A stretch of DNA of 46,468 nt from Sphingobacterium sp. (GCA_031277685.1 JAITLV010000327.1:1-46468), one strand, 5' to 3'. Shown: positions 7,477 to 17,790, numbered from the stretch's first letter. Translations and numbers: made by a program. Notes: generated from the sequence alone by a model not told the origin.

Positions 7477-8252
7477 TCATACCGGGTCATGGTTCCCCGG
7501 GAACCCGGTGAATTGTCACGAAACCACTCATCAAACTGTGGTTTGGCAATAAAAAATGTAACTTTATTTTTGAGTGAATCTTGTTGTTTTTCTTTAAACA
7601 AAGCAATGATCTGCTCTTTACTAAAAGCTTCTTTTTCTTCGATTGGGTTACCATTTTCATCGTAAGACGGATAATACGGCTCATTGCCACGGTCGAATCG
7701 CAATGCTTCCTTTTCGGGTAATACGATCTGAAATACCTTATCTTTGGTATGCCATATTAATCGTAATCCAGAGGAAATAGTCTCCAATTCCCGTGAATTC
7801 ATTGTTGCTTCAGGATTATCCGAAGTAATCTGATCGACCAATTTATTGATATCTTCCGCAGTTACCTCCTCCTGTTCAGCCATCCAGACAAACACTTCTT
7901 TTTCTGCCAAGTCCGTTAGCAGTTCAAGTGTTTTAAACTTAAAGTTGCCGTAATCTGCGAGATTAATATTGCCTTTATTGGAATTGATATTATATTGGAC
8001 ATAGTACACCGTGCTATCAGGTTGATCTTTCCGTTCCAATACAATCTCATTTTCTTCAGCATCTAAATTTACTTGATCAACTTTCCCCCGAAAAAGATCC
8101 TCATTGCCTAGGAATTTCGAAAGATCCAAATCCATACTAACTCCTTTCAGCTGCAGAGGTGCTTCAGCATATGGCTTGACAGACTGTTTACAGCCTAAGA
8201 TACTCAGTAATAAAATTGTAATACCAATAATCGCTGTCCTTGTATTTTTCAT
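7473..8252 (-). CDS. Lipoprotein of unknown function
   Basis: This 259-residue protein has a lipoprotein signal peptide at residues 1-21, a hydrophobic run followed by the lipobox LSILGC. It is therefore anchored in the inner or outer membrane on the periplasmic or surface side. No known domain is recognised. The body is rich in charged residues and contains a segment (QYNINSNKGNINLADYGN) that looks beta-rich, followed by helical stretches. The ATG at 8252 is chosen because it starts the signal peptide; in-frame upstream starts up to 8321 would bury it. It begins 34 bp after the WG-repeat lipoprotein gene and is likely co-transcribed with it, suggesting that the two surface proteins work together. 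Confidence 0.8.
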   Translation of the reverse strand: MKNTRTAIIGITILLLSILGCKQSVKPYAEAPLQLKGVSMDLDLSKFLGNEDLFRGKVDQVNLDAEENEIVLERKDQPDSTVYYVQYNINSNKGNINLADYGNFKFKTLELLTDLAEKEVFVWMAEQEEVTAEDINKLVDQITSDNPEATMNSRELETISSGLRLIWHTKDKVFQIVLPEKEALRFDRGNEPYYPSYDENGNPIEEKEAFSKEQIIALFKEKQQDSLKNKVTFFIAKPQFDEWFRDNSPGSRGTMTRYD

Positions 8253-8286
8253 CCGTTTGATTTTTTTTAAAGTGTCTATCACCGCA

Positions 8287-10401
8287 TTAATTGAGATCAT
8301 CAAGAGCAATATGTACAACATTCCCTGCTATATCAAGAACCGTCTCCCCCATAGTGAAATATCCGACACCATCTTTTGAAAAGCCGATATCGAGACGCTG
8401 AGAACCATCAGGAGAAGGAGCTAATAAAATTTTTTTAACGATACGATTGTTTTTATCGATCATAAATAACTCTTCCTTAGCATTTCGGACTAATGCGCGC
8501 CCCTTATAAAATTCAGTAATATTACTGTATTGAGGTGCAATCACGATCTTCCCATTGAGATCAAGAAAACCGTATCCGTCGTAGTTAGAGAACGGAATCA
8601 TCCCTTCACTACTACGACTGATGTCCAGATATCGTAGATCAGCGGGAAGGTCAACGCGCTTATTCTGATAATTCAGTAAAAACATTTCGCGCCCTTTTGT
8701 AGCGTATACCCAATTTGCCGTTTTTAGGCCTTCAATTTTATCATATTCCATTGGAATCACCAATTTCCCACTGGAATTTAAGATTCCAAACTTATGCAGC
8801 TTGCTACGAACCATAAAGCTACTGTCGACAAGCATGTCCACAGTACTCAATAATGGTGTTTCAACAAGGTCACCTTTCAGTGTATAGAGTTCAAAAGTTT
8901 GCCGTCCTCGTAACGTATATGTAGCGACAAACATCTTGCCTTGTTTTTCTATAGCTGTGTACTTAAAAGGAATTACCTCTTCTTGTCCATTACGCAACAC
9001 CCCTACATCTTCCTTTTTATTTTTAAAGACAGCCAAGTCTTCCAATAGATTCCGTTCAAATCGGTAGCCAGTTTTAACAGGCTCCAGCTTTTTATCCTTA
9101 ACATTTAAAAAATAATCAATACTATCACTTGAATCAAAGAAATAATCTTGGTTGCTGCGTGTCAACTCCTTAAAACGAGGTTCAATAATCACATGACCTA
9201 TGGAGTCTACAATACCATATTTTTTGCTATTTTGATCCCAATAAGTCATATAGTTGTGAGCAGTGCCACGTGAAACAGGAATCCGACGTTCGGCTTTGAT
9301 TATTTCATTCGATTTCCCAAAATACAACACAAATTGTTTTACGGGATAAGGAAATGAGAAGGAAAGTCGCTGTTCAACAGGCCCCAGATATTCCCCATTA
9401 GACTCAATATATTCACGAAGTTTTTTAATGACGGCAAACAAGTCTGCGTCTTTGTTATTTCCCAGAAGAACTTTTAGTTCCTTTTCAATAGTTGACTGGT
9501 AGTAATCCAACTTTTTTAAGCTTTGAAACATTTCTTCGGTAAACTGAGGCTCGAAGTTTTCAAGTGCTGCATCCGTTATCGCTGCCGTCTGAAATTTTTG
9601 AAATAGCTGTGTAACTGATTTCACCTGCTTCTGAATTGCCGGATGCAAACCATAAAGAGGCATCGCCGAATAAGAGTTTGATTCTACCAGTTTATTATTT
9701 GCGATTTTCCCCCGATGGCCGAGATAGTTGTGATACAAGTCCAGTGGTAGATCAAGCTCTATTCCCTGTGGATTAATGGTATCGATCCTCAAGTCGTAGC
9801 CCATATATTTCACTGTTTGAGCATCTGGAGCAATTACCAAAGAATCCAATTCATGCGGGAGTTGATATTGTATTTCTACAAGCGCTTGGCTCACGGGCAA
9901 AATACCGACTTTGGATGAATCCAGCGATTTATTCCCTTGGAACAATTGTTTAAATGAAGTTGTCAATTGTCCCATTTCCGATATACGATCGTCAGCAGCT
10001 TCAAGCTCAAATGATGAATGCGGAAGCCCAAAGCGCTGTACGGCTTTCAGCGTGTTGTTATAAGATTCAAATGCGGCTTTGAGTGTATCCGGATTAGGGA
10101 TAGTAAAGGCTTTATTCTGGATATCCATCCGATTCCAGTCTACCGTATCCCAATTCACTTCTTTAGGATCACCTGCGGATAGCCCCATTGAAAAACTAAA
10201 ATAAATTGTTTGATCTTTCACCTCTGCCAAGGCAGTATCTATCAATTGTATCTGCTGCTTAAAAAAAGCAGCACGTTCCTGTGGGGAAAGTTTACGAAGA
10301 TGTGCCAGTATTTCGGTCCGGCTATCGTATTGTCCAATGTCTTTTTTCTGTGCGCAGGAAACAAGAAACAAAAACAGTAAAAATAGGAATGTTATTCTCA
10401 T
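8287..10401 (-). CDS. WG-repeat-containing lipoprotein
   Basis: This 704-residue protein has a lipoprotein signal (lipobox FLVSC, Cys16). The N-terminal half is helical and not recognised. The C-terminal half has at least four WG-type repeats spaced about 70 residues apart, beginning near residues 395 (YGIVDSIGHVIIEPRF), 465 (VGVLRNGQEEVIPFKY), 535 (FGILNSSGKLVIPMEY) and 608 (YGFLDLNGKIVIAPQY). WG repeats form a beta-propeller-like or solenoid surface used for protein interaction, often in cell-envelope proteins of Bacteroidota. The function is unknown. It is the first gene of a two-gene operon with the lipoprotein at 7473. No typical promoter was found in the 115-bp gap from the porin gene. 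Confidence 0.88.
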   Translation of the reverse strand: MRITFLFLLFLFLVSCAQKKDIGQYDSRTEILAHLRKLSPQERAAFFKQQIQLIDTALAEVKDQTIYFSFSMGLSAGDPKEVNWDTVDWNRMDIQNKAFTIPNPDTLKAAFESYNNTLKAVQRFGLPHSSFELEAADDRISEMGQLTTSFKQLFQGNKSLDSSKVGILPVSQALVEIQYQLPHELDSLVIAPDAQTVKYMGYDLRIDTINPQGIELDLPLDLYHNYLGHRGKIANNKLVESNSYSAMPLYGLHPAIQKQVKSVTQLFQKFQTAAITDAALENFEPQFTEEMFQSLKKLDYYQSTIEKELKVLLGNNKDADLFAVIKKLREYIESNGEYLGPVEQRLSFSFPYPVKQFVLYFGKSNEIIKAERRIPVSRGTAHNYMTYWDQNSKKYGIVDSIGHVIIEPRFKELTRSNQDYFFDSSDSIDYFLNVKDKKLEPVKTGYRFERNLLEDLAVFKNKKEDVGVLRNGQEEVIPFKYTAIEKQGKMFVATYTLRGRQTFELYTLKGDLVETPLLSTVDMLVDSSFMVRSKLHKFGILNSSGKLVIPMEYDKIEGLKTANWVYATKGREMFLLNYQNKRVDLPADLRYLDISRSSEGMIPFSNYDGYGFLDLNGKIVIAPQYSNITEFYKGRALVRNAKEELFMIDKNNRIVKKILLAPSPDGSQRLDIGFSKDGVGYFTMGETVLDIAGNVVHIALDDLN

Positions 10402-10516
10402 ACAATTTCTCTTTTCAAAACCTAAGTTATTTATTTCACCATAAGATCAAATATCCTGCCTAAGTTGTCGAGAAAACATGAGTTTTCACCGGTACAATAA
10501 AATTAAATGTTAGATG

Positions 10517-11752
10517 CTACCAGCGGTATAGCAATCGGGTCGTAAAAACGTTGTCTTTCAGATCATCAGAAAAATTCATCAAACTCGTCTTTTCATTGGT
10601 CACATGTTCATTATAAACGGTAAGTTTTAATCTATTGCTGATTTGATAAGCAACACCATAACCCAATGTACTAAACTTGACATCACCATCCGCAGTAAAA
10701 TTATCAGGCATTCCAATGGTCATTCCACTGGCTTTTGTATTGGGGTCATACACGTCATAGGCCAATAAAGCAGTAATTCCTGTTTTCGCGATTTCTTGGG
10801 TAAACCAAAAATAATAACCATTAAATTTGCGTTGATACAGATCTGTAGCTGGCTGTGTTGTAAAACTTCTGCTTGCATACGGCCCTTTGATATCCGCTCC
10901 TCCTGCTACTCCCGGTTGGTCACCGGCGACATACTCCGTCTTGAAGCTGGACTTTCCAAAGCTATTATCCAATTCTATCTGTAAATTTGCACCATAATAG
11001 TTCCGGCCAATGGCTTTTCCTTCGTTTTCATCGCTTGTATGCGCAGTATAGCCATTTTTGATAGCTGTGTAATATGTTTTGGTATCATTACGAACAGAAC
11101 CTTTATAAAATGAACCTCCAAAACCGAGGTGCATTTTTTTATCTGCCAGACTATCAAACTTAAAAGCCAAGTTACCGATCAGGTCTTTCTTCGAATCATA
11201 ATCTTTGGCAGAGTGACCACTTCCGTTGACCAGAGCCAGGTCCAAGTTCAAAAATTTCACTTTGCCTCCAGGATGATAGCTTACCATTCCACCAAGGTCA
11301 CGCTCACGTGGCATTAAGGTTTGAAAAACACGCGCTCTTTCCGGAAAATCGCGGTAGCCGGAAGAGTATACAATAGAATACCCAAAAGGTCTATTGAAGA
11401 GACCGGCTGTCAAGCTCAGGCCTTTCTGATCAGGGTGCCTCAACTGGATAAAAGCATCCATTAGTTGTACACCATCCTGCGTCGCATCGAGCTGGAATAC
11501 AATACTGGAATATGTATCCACTCGGTCTATCTTAAGACGTCCACGCCTGATCATAAAACGATTGTCAGAATTCTTAGAAAAATCACCACCAGAGAAAGAA
11601 GTAATACCGGGTGATTGAGCCTTTTGAAACTGCGTCTGAAGATACCCTGTGATTTTGATATCATGCGGGTCATAACTGGATGGAGCATTGTTATTTTGTG
11701 CCATAACTATTGCCGGACCTATCAACGCTACGAGTAAAAGTGCTTTTTTCAT
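10517..11752 (-). CDS. Phosphate-selective porin O/P family outer-membrane protein
   Basis: This 411-residue protein has a cleavable signal peptide (MKKALLLVALIGPAIVMA, cut before QNN) and a 16-18-strand beta-barrel typical of the OprO/OprP family. The conserved start is KITGYLQTQFQ, then RFMIRRGRLKIDR, GLFNRPFGY, and ERARVFQTLMPRERDLG. It ends in an aromatic residue (LLYRW), as outer-membrane barrels do for Bam recognition. Family members import phosphate or polyphosphate, but many Bacteroidota versions lie outside Pho loci and are only general anion porins. No pst, pho or phosphatase genes are adjacent, so phosphate specificity is unproven. Confidence 0.88.
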   Translation of the reverse strand: MKKALLLVALIGPAIVMAQNNNAPSSYDPHDIKITGYLQTQFQKAQSPGITSFSGGDFSKNSDNRFMIRRGRLKIDRVDTYSSIVFQLDATQDGVQLMDAFIQLRHPDQKGLSLTAGLFNRPFGYSIVYSSGYRDFPERARVFQTLMPRERDLGGMVSYHPGGKVKFLNLDLALVNGSGHSAKDYDSKKDLIGNLAFKFDSLADKKMHLGFGGSFYKGSVRNDTKTYYTAIKNGYTAHTSDENEGKAIGRNYYGANLQIELDNSFGKSSFKTEYVAGDQPGVAGGADIKGPYASRSFTTQPATDLYQRKFNGYYFWFTQEIAKTGITALLAYDVYDPNTKASGMTIGMPDNFTADGDVKFSTLGYGVAYQISNRLKLTVYNEHVTNEKTSLMNFSDDLKDNVFTTRLLYRW

Positions 11753-12229
11753 CTATTTAATATGTTTTCAGCTATGATGAAGCTATCAGATTTATTGTTC
11801 TTTCATGTGTCTGAATAAATCTTGACGGTTCCATTTGAATAATATAATCTCTAAAATAGTAAATGAATTTTAAGAGGATTATTGGTTTTCATTAAATATA
11901 TAACCACTCTTATTTCATGCCGTAAAAATAGATTCCCAATGTTAAGTTAGTATTAATAAATTGTTAGTCTATTAATTTATATACATAAATTTAATGATTT
12001 GGTAATAATGATATAAATTCTATTATTAACGGAAGACCTGTTTACTTCAAATAGAAGACTCAAGGTAAGATTCATAAACGACAAATGCCCATAAGAAAGG
12101 CTTATGAAATTTTATTTTCACAAGCCTTTCTTATTTTAAATATCTTTTTTTAATATTTATCGAATAATAATCAATTAAAAAAAAGAATTTAGTGCCTCCT
12201 ACTTTCAGAAGAGTTTGTTACAATAATTC
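11753..12229. other. AT-rich intergenic region, 477 bp
   Basis: There is no gene here. It lies between the 3' end of the first susCD operon and the start of the porin gene. It holds the porin's upstream sequence (no exact TAnnTTTG; TAAATCTG on the minus strand is one base off) and a strong hairpin at 12091-12134. Confidence 0.6.
12091..12134. terminator. Hairpin downstream of the first susCD operon
   Basis: A 13-bp perfect stem (ATAAGAAAGGCTT 12091-12103, AAGCCTTTCTTAT 12122-12134) encloses an 18-nt loop. It lies 95 bp after the operon's last stop codon. The T-rich tail is on the plus-strand side, so as a minus-strand terminator it would rely on the T-rich arm itself; it could equally act as a processing or stability hairpin. 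Confidence 0.55.
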
Positions 12230-13033
12230 CTACTTAGGTAAATTAATAATTTCGGTACCAGGACCAAAAGATCCAGCAGAGACTCTATAGTCTCCAATAT
12301 TAAGAGTTACAACACCGTTAGAAACAGTTCCTGTTACATTCGACATAGTAACAGCTCCATAATCAGGGTCGTTACCAAGTACTTGATTAGGAAAAACAAC
12401 AGTTTTTCCATCTGCCTTGATCATAAATGCTAGGCTATTTTCCCCAAACGGACTTACTAATTTATAAACTGATGTTGTTTTCGCTTTTTGTATCTTAACA
12501 TTTAAGACTTTTCCAGCCCATCCATCAGTAGAATTCATCGTAACATTACCCTTATCTTCAAACTCCAAGATGCTTGTCGCCATGATATCAACTTTTTTAA
12601 TGTTGCTTGAAGAAACATTTTCGTCAGGAATTGTAAGTGAAATCGGAAACGCTAACCCAACAGTAACATCTTTATTAATTGGCGATATAGACAAGGTACT
12701 TGGATCTATTTTCGACAAATCGCCATAGTTTACTTTGGCGTAGGATTTACCTTCACCACTCCCAAATTGTACCGGACCAGCTAATTTAAAGATATTAGTA
12801 TAGCCAGCACCAGTAGCTGATAATGTTATCGGAATTGAAAAATCTCCTGTAGTTGATGTTCGACCAACCGGAACAGAAATTGATCCACCTTCCATATTAA
12901 ACTTCATGGTTTTATTAAAGAAGCTAACTTTATTCGCTTCTCCTGAATACAAAGCTCCTTCAGTCTTGTCACAGGAAGAAAAAAACAACAAGACTCCTGT
13001 AATAAGTATACAATTAAATATATTCTTTTTCAT
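12230..13033 (-). CDS. SusE/SusF-position surface lipoprotein
   Basis: This 267-residue lipoprotein (signal ending LLFFSSC, Cys20) is encoded directly after a susC-susD pair, 21 bp behind susD. The N-terminal half (about 40-155) is beta-rich and resembles Calx-beta-like domains seen in Bacteroidota lipoproteins (SISVPVGRTSTTGDFSIPIT). The second half is a separate beta domain of unknown family. Proteins at this operon position usually sit on the cell surface and help to bind the ligand taken up by SusCD. No enzymatic motif is seen, and the ligand is not known. It starts at ATG 13033. Confidence 0.82.
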   Translation of the reverse strand: MKKNIFNCILITGVLLFFSSCDKTEGALYSGEANKVSFFNKTMKFNMEGGSISVPVGRTSTTGDFSIPITLSATGAGYTNIFKLAGPVQFGSGEGKSYAKVNYGDLSKIDPSTLSISPINKDVTVGLAFPISLTIPDENVSSSNIKKVDIMATSILEFEDKGNVTMNSTDGWAGKVLNVKIQKAKTTSVYKLVSPFGENSLAFMIKADGKTVVFPNQVLGNDPDYGAVTMSNVTGTVSNGVVTLNIGDYRVSAGSFGPGTEIINLPK

Positions 13034-13054
13034 ATGTTCTATTTCTTAAGTAGA

Positions 13055-14596
13055 TTACAAAGGATTTTGATCCTTATTCGCATCCATAGCTGTGTTACCA
13101 TCAAACTCTTTCTGAGGTATTGTTAGGATAAATTCCTTGTTAGCGGGATCCAAACTATTCCAGGTAGGTTTGAAAGTATGATTTGAACCCGTTGCAGTTC
13201 TGTCGAATCCAGTTTTAAGCCTCAAAATATCAAAAATGCGTTCAGCTTCTCCCCACAATTCGATACGTCTTTGTAAAATAATCTGATCCATTAAAGTTTT
13301 AGGTGTACCTATTGATCCCATTGTAAGATCTTTAGACATTGTCGCCTGATCAAGGATAGCTTGATAACCAGCTGGATTACGCAATTTCATCAAATCAGCT
13401 AAAGCTGTCTTAGCTTCTGGTAATTTGCCTTGATTGGCAAGTGCTTCTGCCTTTACCAACTGCATCTCTTCTGAACGCATGAAGATATAATCGCCTAAAC
13501 TAGAAGTTTTATCTGAATATCTAAATTTAACTTGATTATAAGGTTTTGTATCTGGCGTTCCTCCATCTGTAGGCCCATTCCACCATTTTTTTCGTGCATC
13601 TGTGTTCGGTATCTGATCGTAAAGCCAATTATAAATACATTTTCTGGAGGACTCAGCATATTGACCTGCACTGGCATCCATATGTGAAAAGAATGAGGCC
13701 CAAATAGTTGATTGCGATGCAATAATTTCAGCCCCCCAAAGAACATCTTTTAATTTGACGCTATTAAATCCACTGTAAATATCATCTCCACTAAGCATAG
13801 CCAAAGTTGATTTAGAAAGAGCTTCAGTGGAATATTTTTCAGCATCCGCCCATTTATTCTGAACTAAAGCTACATTTGCCTTTATCGCATTTGCTACATA
13901 ATAATCCAAATGTGATATATGTGTTTGAAGCGCTTTATCTTTTCCAAAAAGTTCTATTGATTTGTCTAGGTCTTGGTTGATCTGTCCATAAACATCTTCT
14001 ACTGTTCCTCTGCCCTTGCCTTGTGATGCAGCCGTAGTTGGTTCTGTGTAAACCGGAACACCTAGTGAGGTTTGATGTCCAACATAAGTCTGTTGAAAAA
14101 TCTGTATCAATTGAAAGTATGCATATGCACGCATTGCATAAGCTTGAGCCATAATATTGTCAACCGTTTTTGGATCACCAGTCAACGTCTTCTCAGCAGC
14201 CAGAATATAATTGGCATTACTAATTAAAGTATAATAAAAATTCCATGTGGCATAAGATCTCCAGCCGGTCGAAGCAAAACGGCTACGAACATCATATTTA
14301 TAATCAAAATAAAACCAACCGCTCCCTTGTCCGTCTTGAAGAAAGTCCTCTCCCATTAAAGAAGTAAACATTTTTGTTGATGTAATACCGAAGTTCTGAG
14401 AGGTATTACTTACCGACCATCCAGATGAATATAGCATTCTATATATTCCATCCATTGCTACTTGAGCACCTTGGGTTGTTTCTAAAAGCGTTCCTGCATC
14501 AACTTTATCTGTTGGGCTAGTTTCCAAAAATTCTTTGCTACAGGATGACATACCTAATGCAAGAGAAATAACTGACGCATATAATAATTTTTTCAT
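13055..14596 (-). CDS. SusD/RagB family nutrient-binding outer-membrane lipoprotein
   Basis: This 513-residue lipoprotein has the signal MKKLLYASVISLALGMSSC, followed by the SusD N-terminal segment KEFLETSPTDKVDAGT and a TPR-rich helical core (AQAYAMRAYAYFQLIQIFQQ near residue 150). The C-terminus has the SusD-type pattern of helix repeats and the segment RRIELWGEAERIFDILR. SusD proteins form the lid over a SusC transporter and capture oligosaccharides or peptides. Two ATGs are possible, at 14608 and 14596; the second gives the cleaner lipoprotein signal. It starts 20 bp after susC and is plainly co-transcribed. The substrate is unknown because no hydrolase gene is linked. Confidence 0.95.
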   Translation of the reverse strand: MKKLLYASVISLALGMSSCSKEFLETSPTDKVDAGTLLETTQGAQVAMDGIYRMLYSSGWSVSNTSQNFGITSTKMFTSLMGEDFLQDGQGSGWFYFDYKYDVRSRFASTGWRSYATWNFYYTLISNANYILAAEKTLTGDPKTVDNIMAQAYAMRAYAYFQLIQIFQQTYVGHQTSLGVPVYTEPTTAASQGKGRGTVEDVYGQINQDLDKSIELFGKDKALQTHISHLDYYVANAIKANVALVQNKWADAEKYSTEALSKSTLAMLSGDDIYSGFNSVKLKDVLWGAEIIASQSTIWASFFSHMDASAGQYAESSRKCIYNWLYDQIPNTDARKKWWNGPTDGGTPDTKPYNQVKFRYSDKTSSLGDYIFMRSEEMQLVKAEALANQGKLPEAKTALADLMKLRNPAGYQAILDQATMSKDLTMGSIGTPKTLMDQIILQRRIELWGEAERIFDILRLKTGFDRTATGSNHTFKPTWNSLDPANKEFILTIPQKEFDGNTAMDANKDQNPL

Positions 14597-14616
14597 TTTA
14601 ATAAGCATTTAAGTAA

Positions 14617-17600
14617 TTAGAATTTAAGATTTACACCTGCAGCAATTGTTTTATTCGGAGAATAAACATAATCTGTAGTTCCTGTAAAATTATATTGCGG
14701 GTTTAATCCTTGGCGAGCAGAGAATACAGCTAAGTTGTCTGCTTGTGCAAATATTCTAACCGATTTTAATCCTACCTTTTTTATATCAAAAGAGTAACCT
14801 ATCGATACATTTTTTATAGCAAAATAGGAGGCATCGACTAAAGTTCTATCAGTTAATTGCAACACCATATCCTTTTGAATTCTTGGAATATCTGTAATAT
14901 CTCCTGGTTTTTGCCATGCACCCAATACTTCTCGAGAGTAATTATTTCCCAAATATGCGGGGTTCAGATAATTATACCCAACAGCATCGTTTATTTTACC
15001 ACCAATAGAGTAAGTTGTCATCAAAGAAAAATCGAAGTTTTTATAATTCAATGATGTAGATAGCGAGCCCATTATTTTTGGAATTCTACTTCCTGTTATA
15101 ACGCGGCTTGCAGCCGCTTTGGTCCGATCATTAGATACATAATGCTTGCTACGGTCAAATTCATCTTCTTTCTTATCATATACCCAATACAATTGGTCTC
15201 CTGTGGCTGGATCTACTCCTGCACTACGAGCCATGTAAAATGAATTAATTGTCTCGCCTTCTCGAACGATAGTTGAGTTTGATATAATTTCCTTGCTTTC
15301 ATCTGTCAATTTCAGCACCTTATTTTTAACACGGGAACCCATTACTGATACATTCCATTTCAAATCTTGATTTCTTATGATATCGTATCCCAAAGAAAGA
15401 TCAAAACCCCAGTTTTTCAAATCACCTATATTAGAATTAAAACCATCAAAACCTAAAGAGAAGGCCATAGGACGATTCAGTAACATATCGGTTGTCTTAC
15501 GTGTATACCAATCAAAACCTAGTGACAAGCGGTTATCAATAAATCTTCCGTCAGCGCCTATATTAAAACTTTGATTTTTTTCCCAGCTTACTTTAGCATT
15601 TTCTACAGAAGTTACAGCACCACCATTATTATTTGCATTATTCCATGTCAAGTCATAAAATGCTTGCCACGCAAAATAGATCGGGTCTAGATCTGAGTCT
15701 AACAAGTTATTGTTACCTTGTCCTCCATAGCTCGATTTCAATGTTAAGCTATTTACCCAAGAAACATCTTTCAAGAAACTTTCTTCCGAAATTTTCCAGG
15801 CACCACCAACGGACCAGAACGATCCCCAACGATTATCTTTTTGAAATCTCGAGGAACCATCAGTACGAAAACTTCCTGATAAATAATATTTATTATCAAA
15901 ATTATACTGCACACGAGAGAAATATGATTCAATCTTATCATTATTTTCATACGAATTTGCTTCGGAAATAGTAGCCCCTGGAGCTAATTCATAGATTCCT
16001 TTAAAAGGAAAACCCGTCTTTTGTGCATTTAATAAATTATATTTATAACTATATGCTTCATGACCTAATAATACATCAACATTATGCTTGCCAAAATCTC
16101 TAGTCCAAGTCAATAATTGGTTAAAAGTATATGAGAAAGTTTTTGTCCATTCTTTGTTCAAACGTCCACCAGTTGCAGCAGCATTACCAAAAACAGGATT
16201 ATAATAATAAGTGTATTCGTTCATTCGGTAGTCGGCACCAAGATTTACTGCAAATGCAAAACCGCGCCAAGCACCATATTTTTCATCTCGTGTATTAAAT
16301 TCGACACCACCTCTTGTACCCACATTATCAATATTATTATAATACCGATCTTCATATAGTGTAGCAATAGAATTAAAATTTTGCTGTGCACCTGAGGCTC
16401 TATTTTTACCATAGTCAAATTGTTTTTGACCTAAAGCATCATTTACGAAATTTCCATTATTATCTCTGATCCATATCGGATAGATTGGTGCCATTTGTTC
16501 TGACGAGTACCAAACATTTGAAGTCGACGTTCCTGTCGAATTTAATGATACCGAGTTAGATTTCGCAAAGTTTCCCGATAAGGAAGCTTTAATCCAATCC
16601 TTTGGTGTAAATTCATTGTTAAGACGTCCAGAATAACGGTCAAATTTGGTGTTTTTCAATAATCCCTTATCCTTAACAGCATTCATTGAAGCCATTGCTT
16701 TATATTTGCTTGAGCCTCCAGAAAAATCGAGTTGATATTCTTGACGAATTGGATTATTCGCAGTTACCTCATCCAACCAATTGTCATCCCATTTCAATTG
16801 TGCATTTGGATTAAGCTTGCCTGTTGCTAAATCAAATAATTGATCAACCGGAACATTATATGGATTGTATTGCTCGTTTATACCAAAAATCCCTTCAACA
16901 GTACCTTTCATCCTATTCACTGCACTAGCAGCTGCAGCAGTTTCAGACAATCCATTTACGAAAATATCTTGGTTTTTATATGCTTGAAAAACGGTTTCCA
17001 AGTATTCTTTGGTATTCATTACATCATATCGCTTTACAGCCCGAGAGTTGACACCAATATTCGCTTTAAAGTTAACATCGATCTTTCCATCAGTATTTTT
17101 TCCAGATTTTGTTGTGATTACCACGACACCATTTGCTGCTCTGGATCCATAAAGTGTTGACGCAGCTGCATCCTTTAATACTGTTAGGCTTTCGACATCA
17201 TTTGGGTTTATGGAATTAAGATCACCATTAAACGGTATACCATCTACAACGTACAAAGGATCCGCAGAAGCATTTATTGATCCAAAACCCCGCACTCGAA
17301 TAGCAGCGCTGGATCCTGGCTGTCCAGATCCAGCAGTAGAAACCACCCCAGGGGCCGCTCCATCCAATGCCTTTGTGATATTAGTAATTGAACGATTTTC
17401 AATCACATCGCTTTTAACCGTTGAAGCAGAACCAGTAAAAGAGGATTTTTTAGCGGTTCCATATGCCACTACCATTACTTCATCAAGTTCTTTATTGGAA
17501 TCTTGTAGAGAAACATTATAAAGTACAGAGGAAGAACTAACAATAATAGTTTTATCAGAAAAACCTACAGACTTAAAAATCAAAGTCTTGCCTACAGGAA

Positions 17601-17790
17601 CACTGATTGAATAATTACCATTAGCATCGGTTTGAGTAGCTTGATTAGTACCTTGAACGACTACCGTAACCCCTGGTAATCCTTCACCTTGAGCGCCTGT
17701 TACACGTCCACTAATCTTTTTTTCTTGCGCGAATGCTACTGAAGTTAAAATAGCACCACCCAATAAAAAACTGAGTAATTTGTGTTTCAT
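14617..17790 (-). CDS. SusC/RagA family TonB-linked outer-membrane transporter
   Basis: This 1057-residue protein has a signal peptide cut after AFA (MKHKLLSFLLGGAILTSVAFA), then a carboxypeptidase-regulatory-like beta domain (about 25-110, GRVTGAQGEGLPGVTVVVQG), the TonB plug (about 115-230, with the SusC signature PLYVVDGIPFNGD and TLYGSRAANGVVVITTKSG) and a 22-strand barrel ending KTIAAGVNLKF. SusC imports the substrate captured by SusD using TonB-ExbBD energy. There is no STN signalling domain at the N-terminus, so it is not an obvious partner for a FecR anti-sigma factor. The ATG at 17790 begins the signal peptide; the frame extends upstream but that sequence is AT-rich leader. It is the first gene of a susC-susD-lipoprotein operon. 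Confidence 0.97.
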   Translation of the reverse strand: MKHKLLSFLLGGAILTSVAFAQEKKISGRVTGAQGEGLPGVTVVVQGTNQATQTDANGNYSISVPVGKTLIFKSVGFSDKTIIVSSSSVLYNVSLQDSNKELDEVMVVAYGTAKKSSFTGSASTVKSDVIENRSITNITKALDGAAPGVVSTAGSGQPGSSAAIRVRGFGSINASADPLYVVDGIPFNGDLNSINPNDVESLTVLKDAAASTLYGSRAANGVVVITTKSGKNTDGKIDVNFKANIGVNSRAVKRYDVMNTKEYLETVFQAYKNQDIFVNGLSETAAAASAVNRMKGTVEGIFGINEQYNPYNVPVDQLFDLATGKLNPNAQLKWDDNWLDEVTANNPIRQEYQLDFSGGSSKYKAMASMNAVKDKGLLKNTKFDRYSGRLNNEFTPKDWIKASLSGNFAKSNSVSLNSTGTSTSNVWYSSEQMAPIYPIWIRDNNGNFVNDALGQKQFDYGKNRASGAQQNFNSIATLYEDRYYNNIDNVGTRGGVEFNTRDEKYGAWRGFAFAVNLGADYRMNEYTYYYNPVFGNAAATGGRLNKEWTKTFSYTFNQLLTWTRDFGKHNVDVLLGHEAYSYKYNLLNAQKTGFPFKGIYELAPGATISEANSYENNDKIESYFSRVQYNFDNKYYLSGSFRTDGSSRFQKDNRWGSFWSVGGAWKISEESFLKDVSWVNSLTLKSSYGGQGNNNLLDSDLDPIYFAWQAFYDLTWNNANNNGGAVTSVENAKVSWEKNQSFNIGADGRFIDNRLSLGFDWYTRKTTDMLLNRPMAFSLGFDGFNSNIGDLKNWGFDLSLGYDIIRNQDLKWNVSVMGSRVKNKVLKLTDESKEIISNSTIVREGETINSFYMARSAGVDPATGDQLYWVYDKKEDEFDRSKHYVSNDRTKAAASRVITGSRIPKIMGSLSTSLNYKNFDFSLMTTYSIGGKINDAVGYNYLNPAYLGNNYSREVLGAWQKPGDITDIPRIQKDMVLQLTDRTLVDASYFAIKNVSIGYSFDIKKVGLKSVRIFAQADNLAVFSARQGLNPQYNFTGTTDYVYSPNKTIAAGVNLKF

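Noticed and set aside
15633..15971. A 112-residue plus-strand frame inside the first susC
   Set aside because: It is antisense to a strongly conserved beta-barrel region, has no family resemblance, and is a composition shadow.
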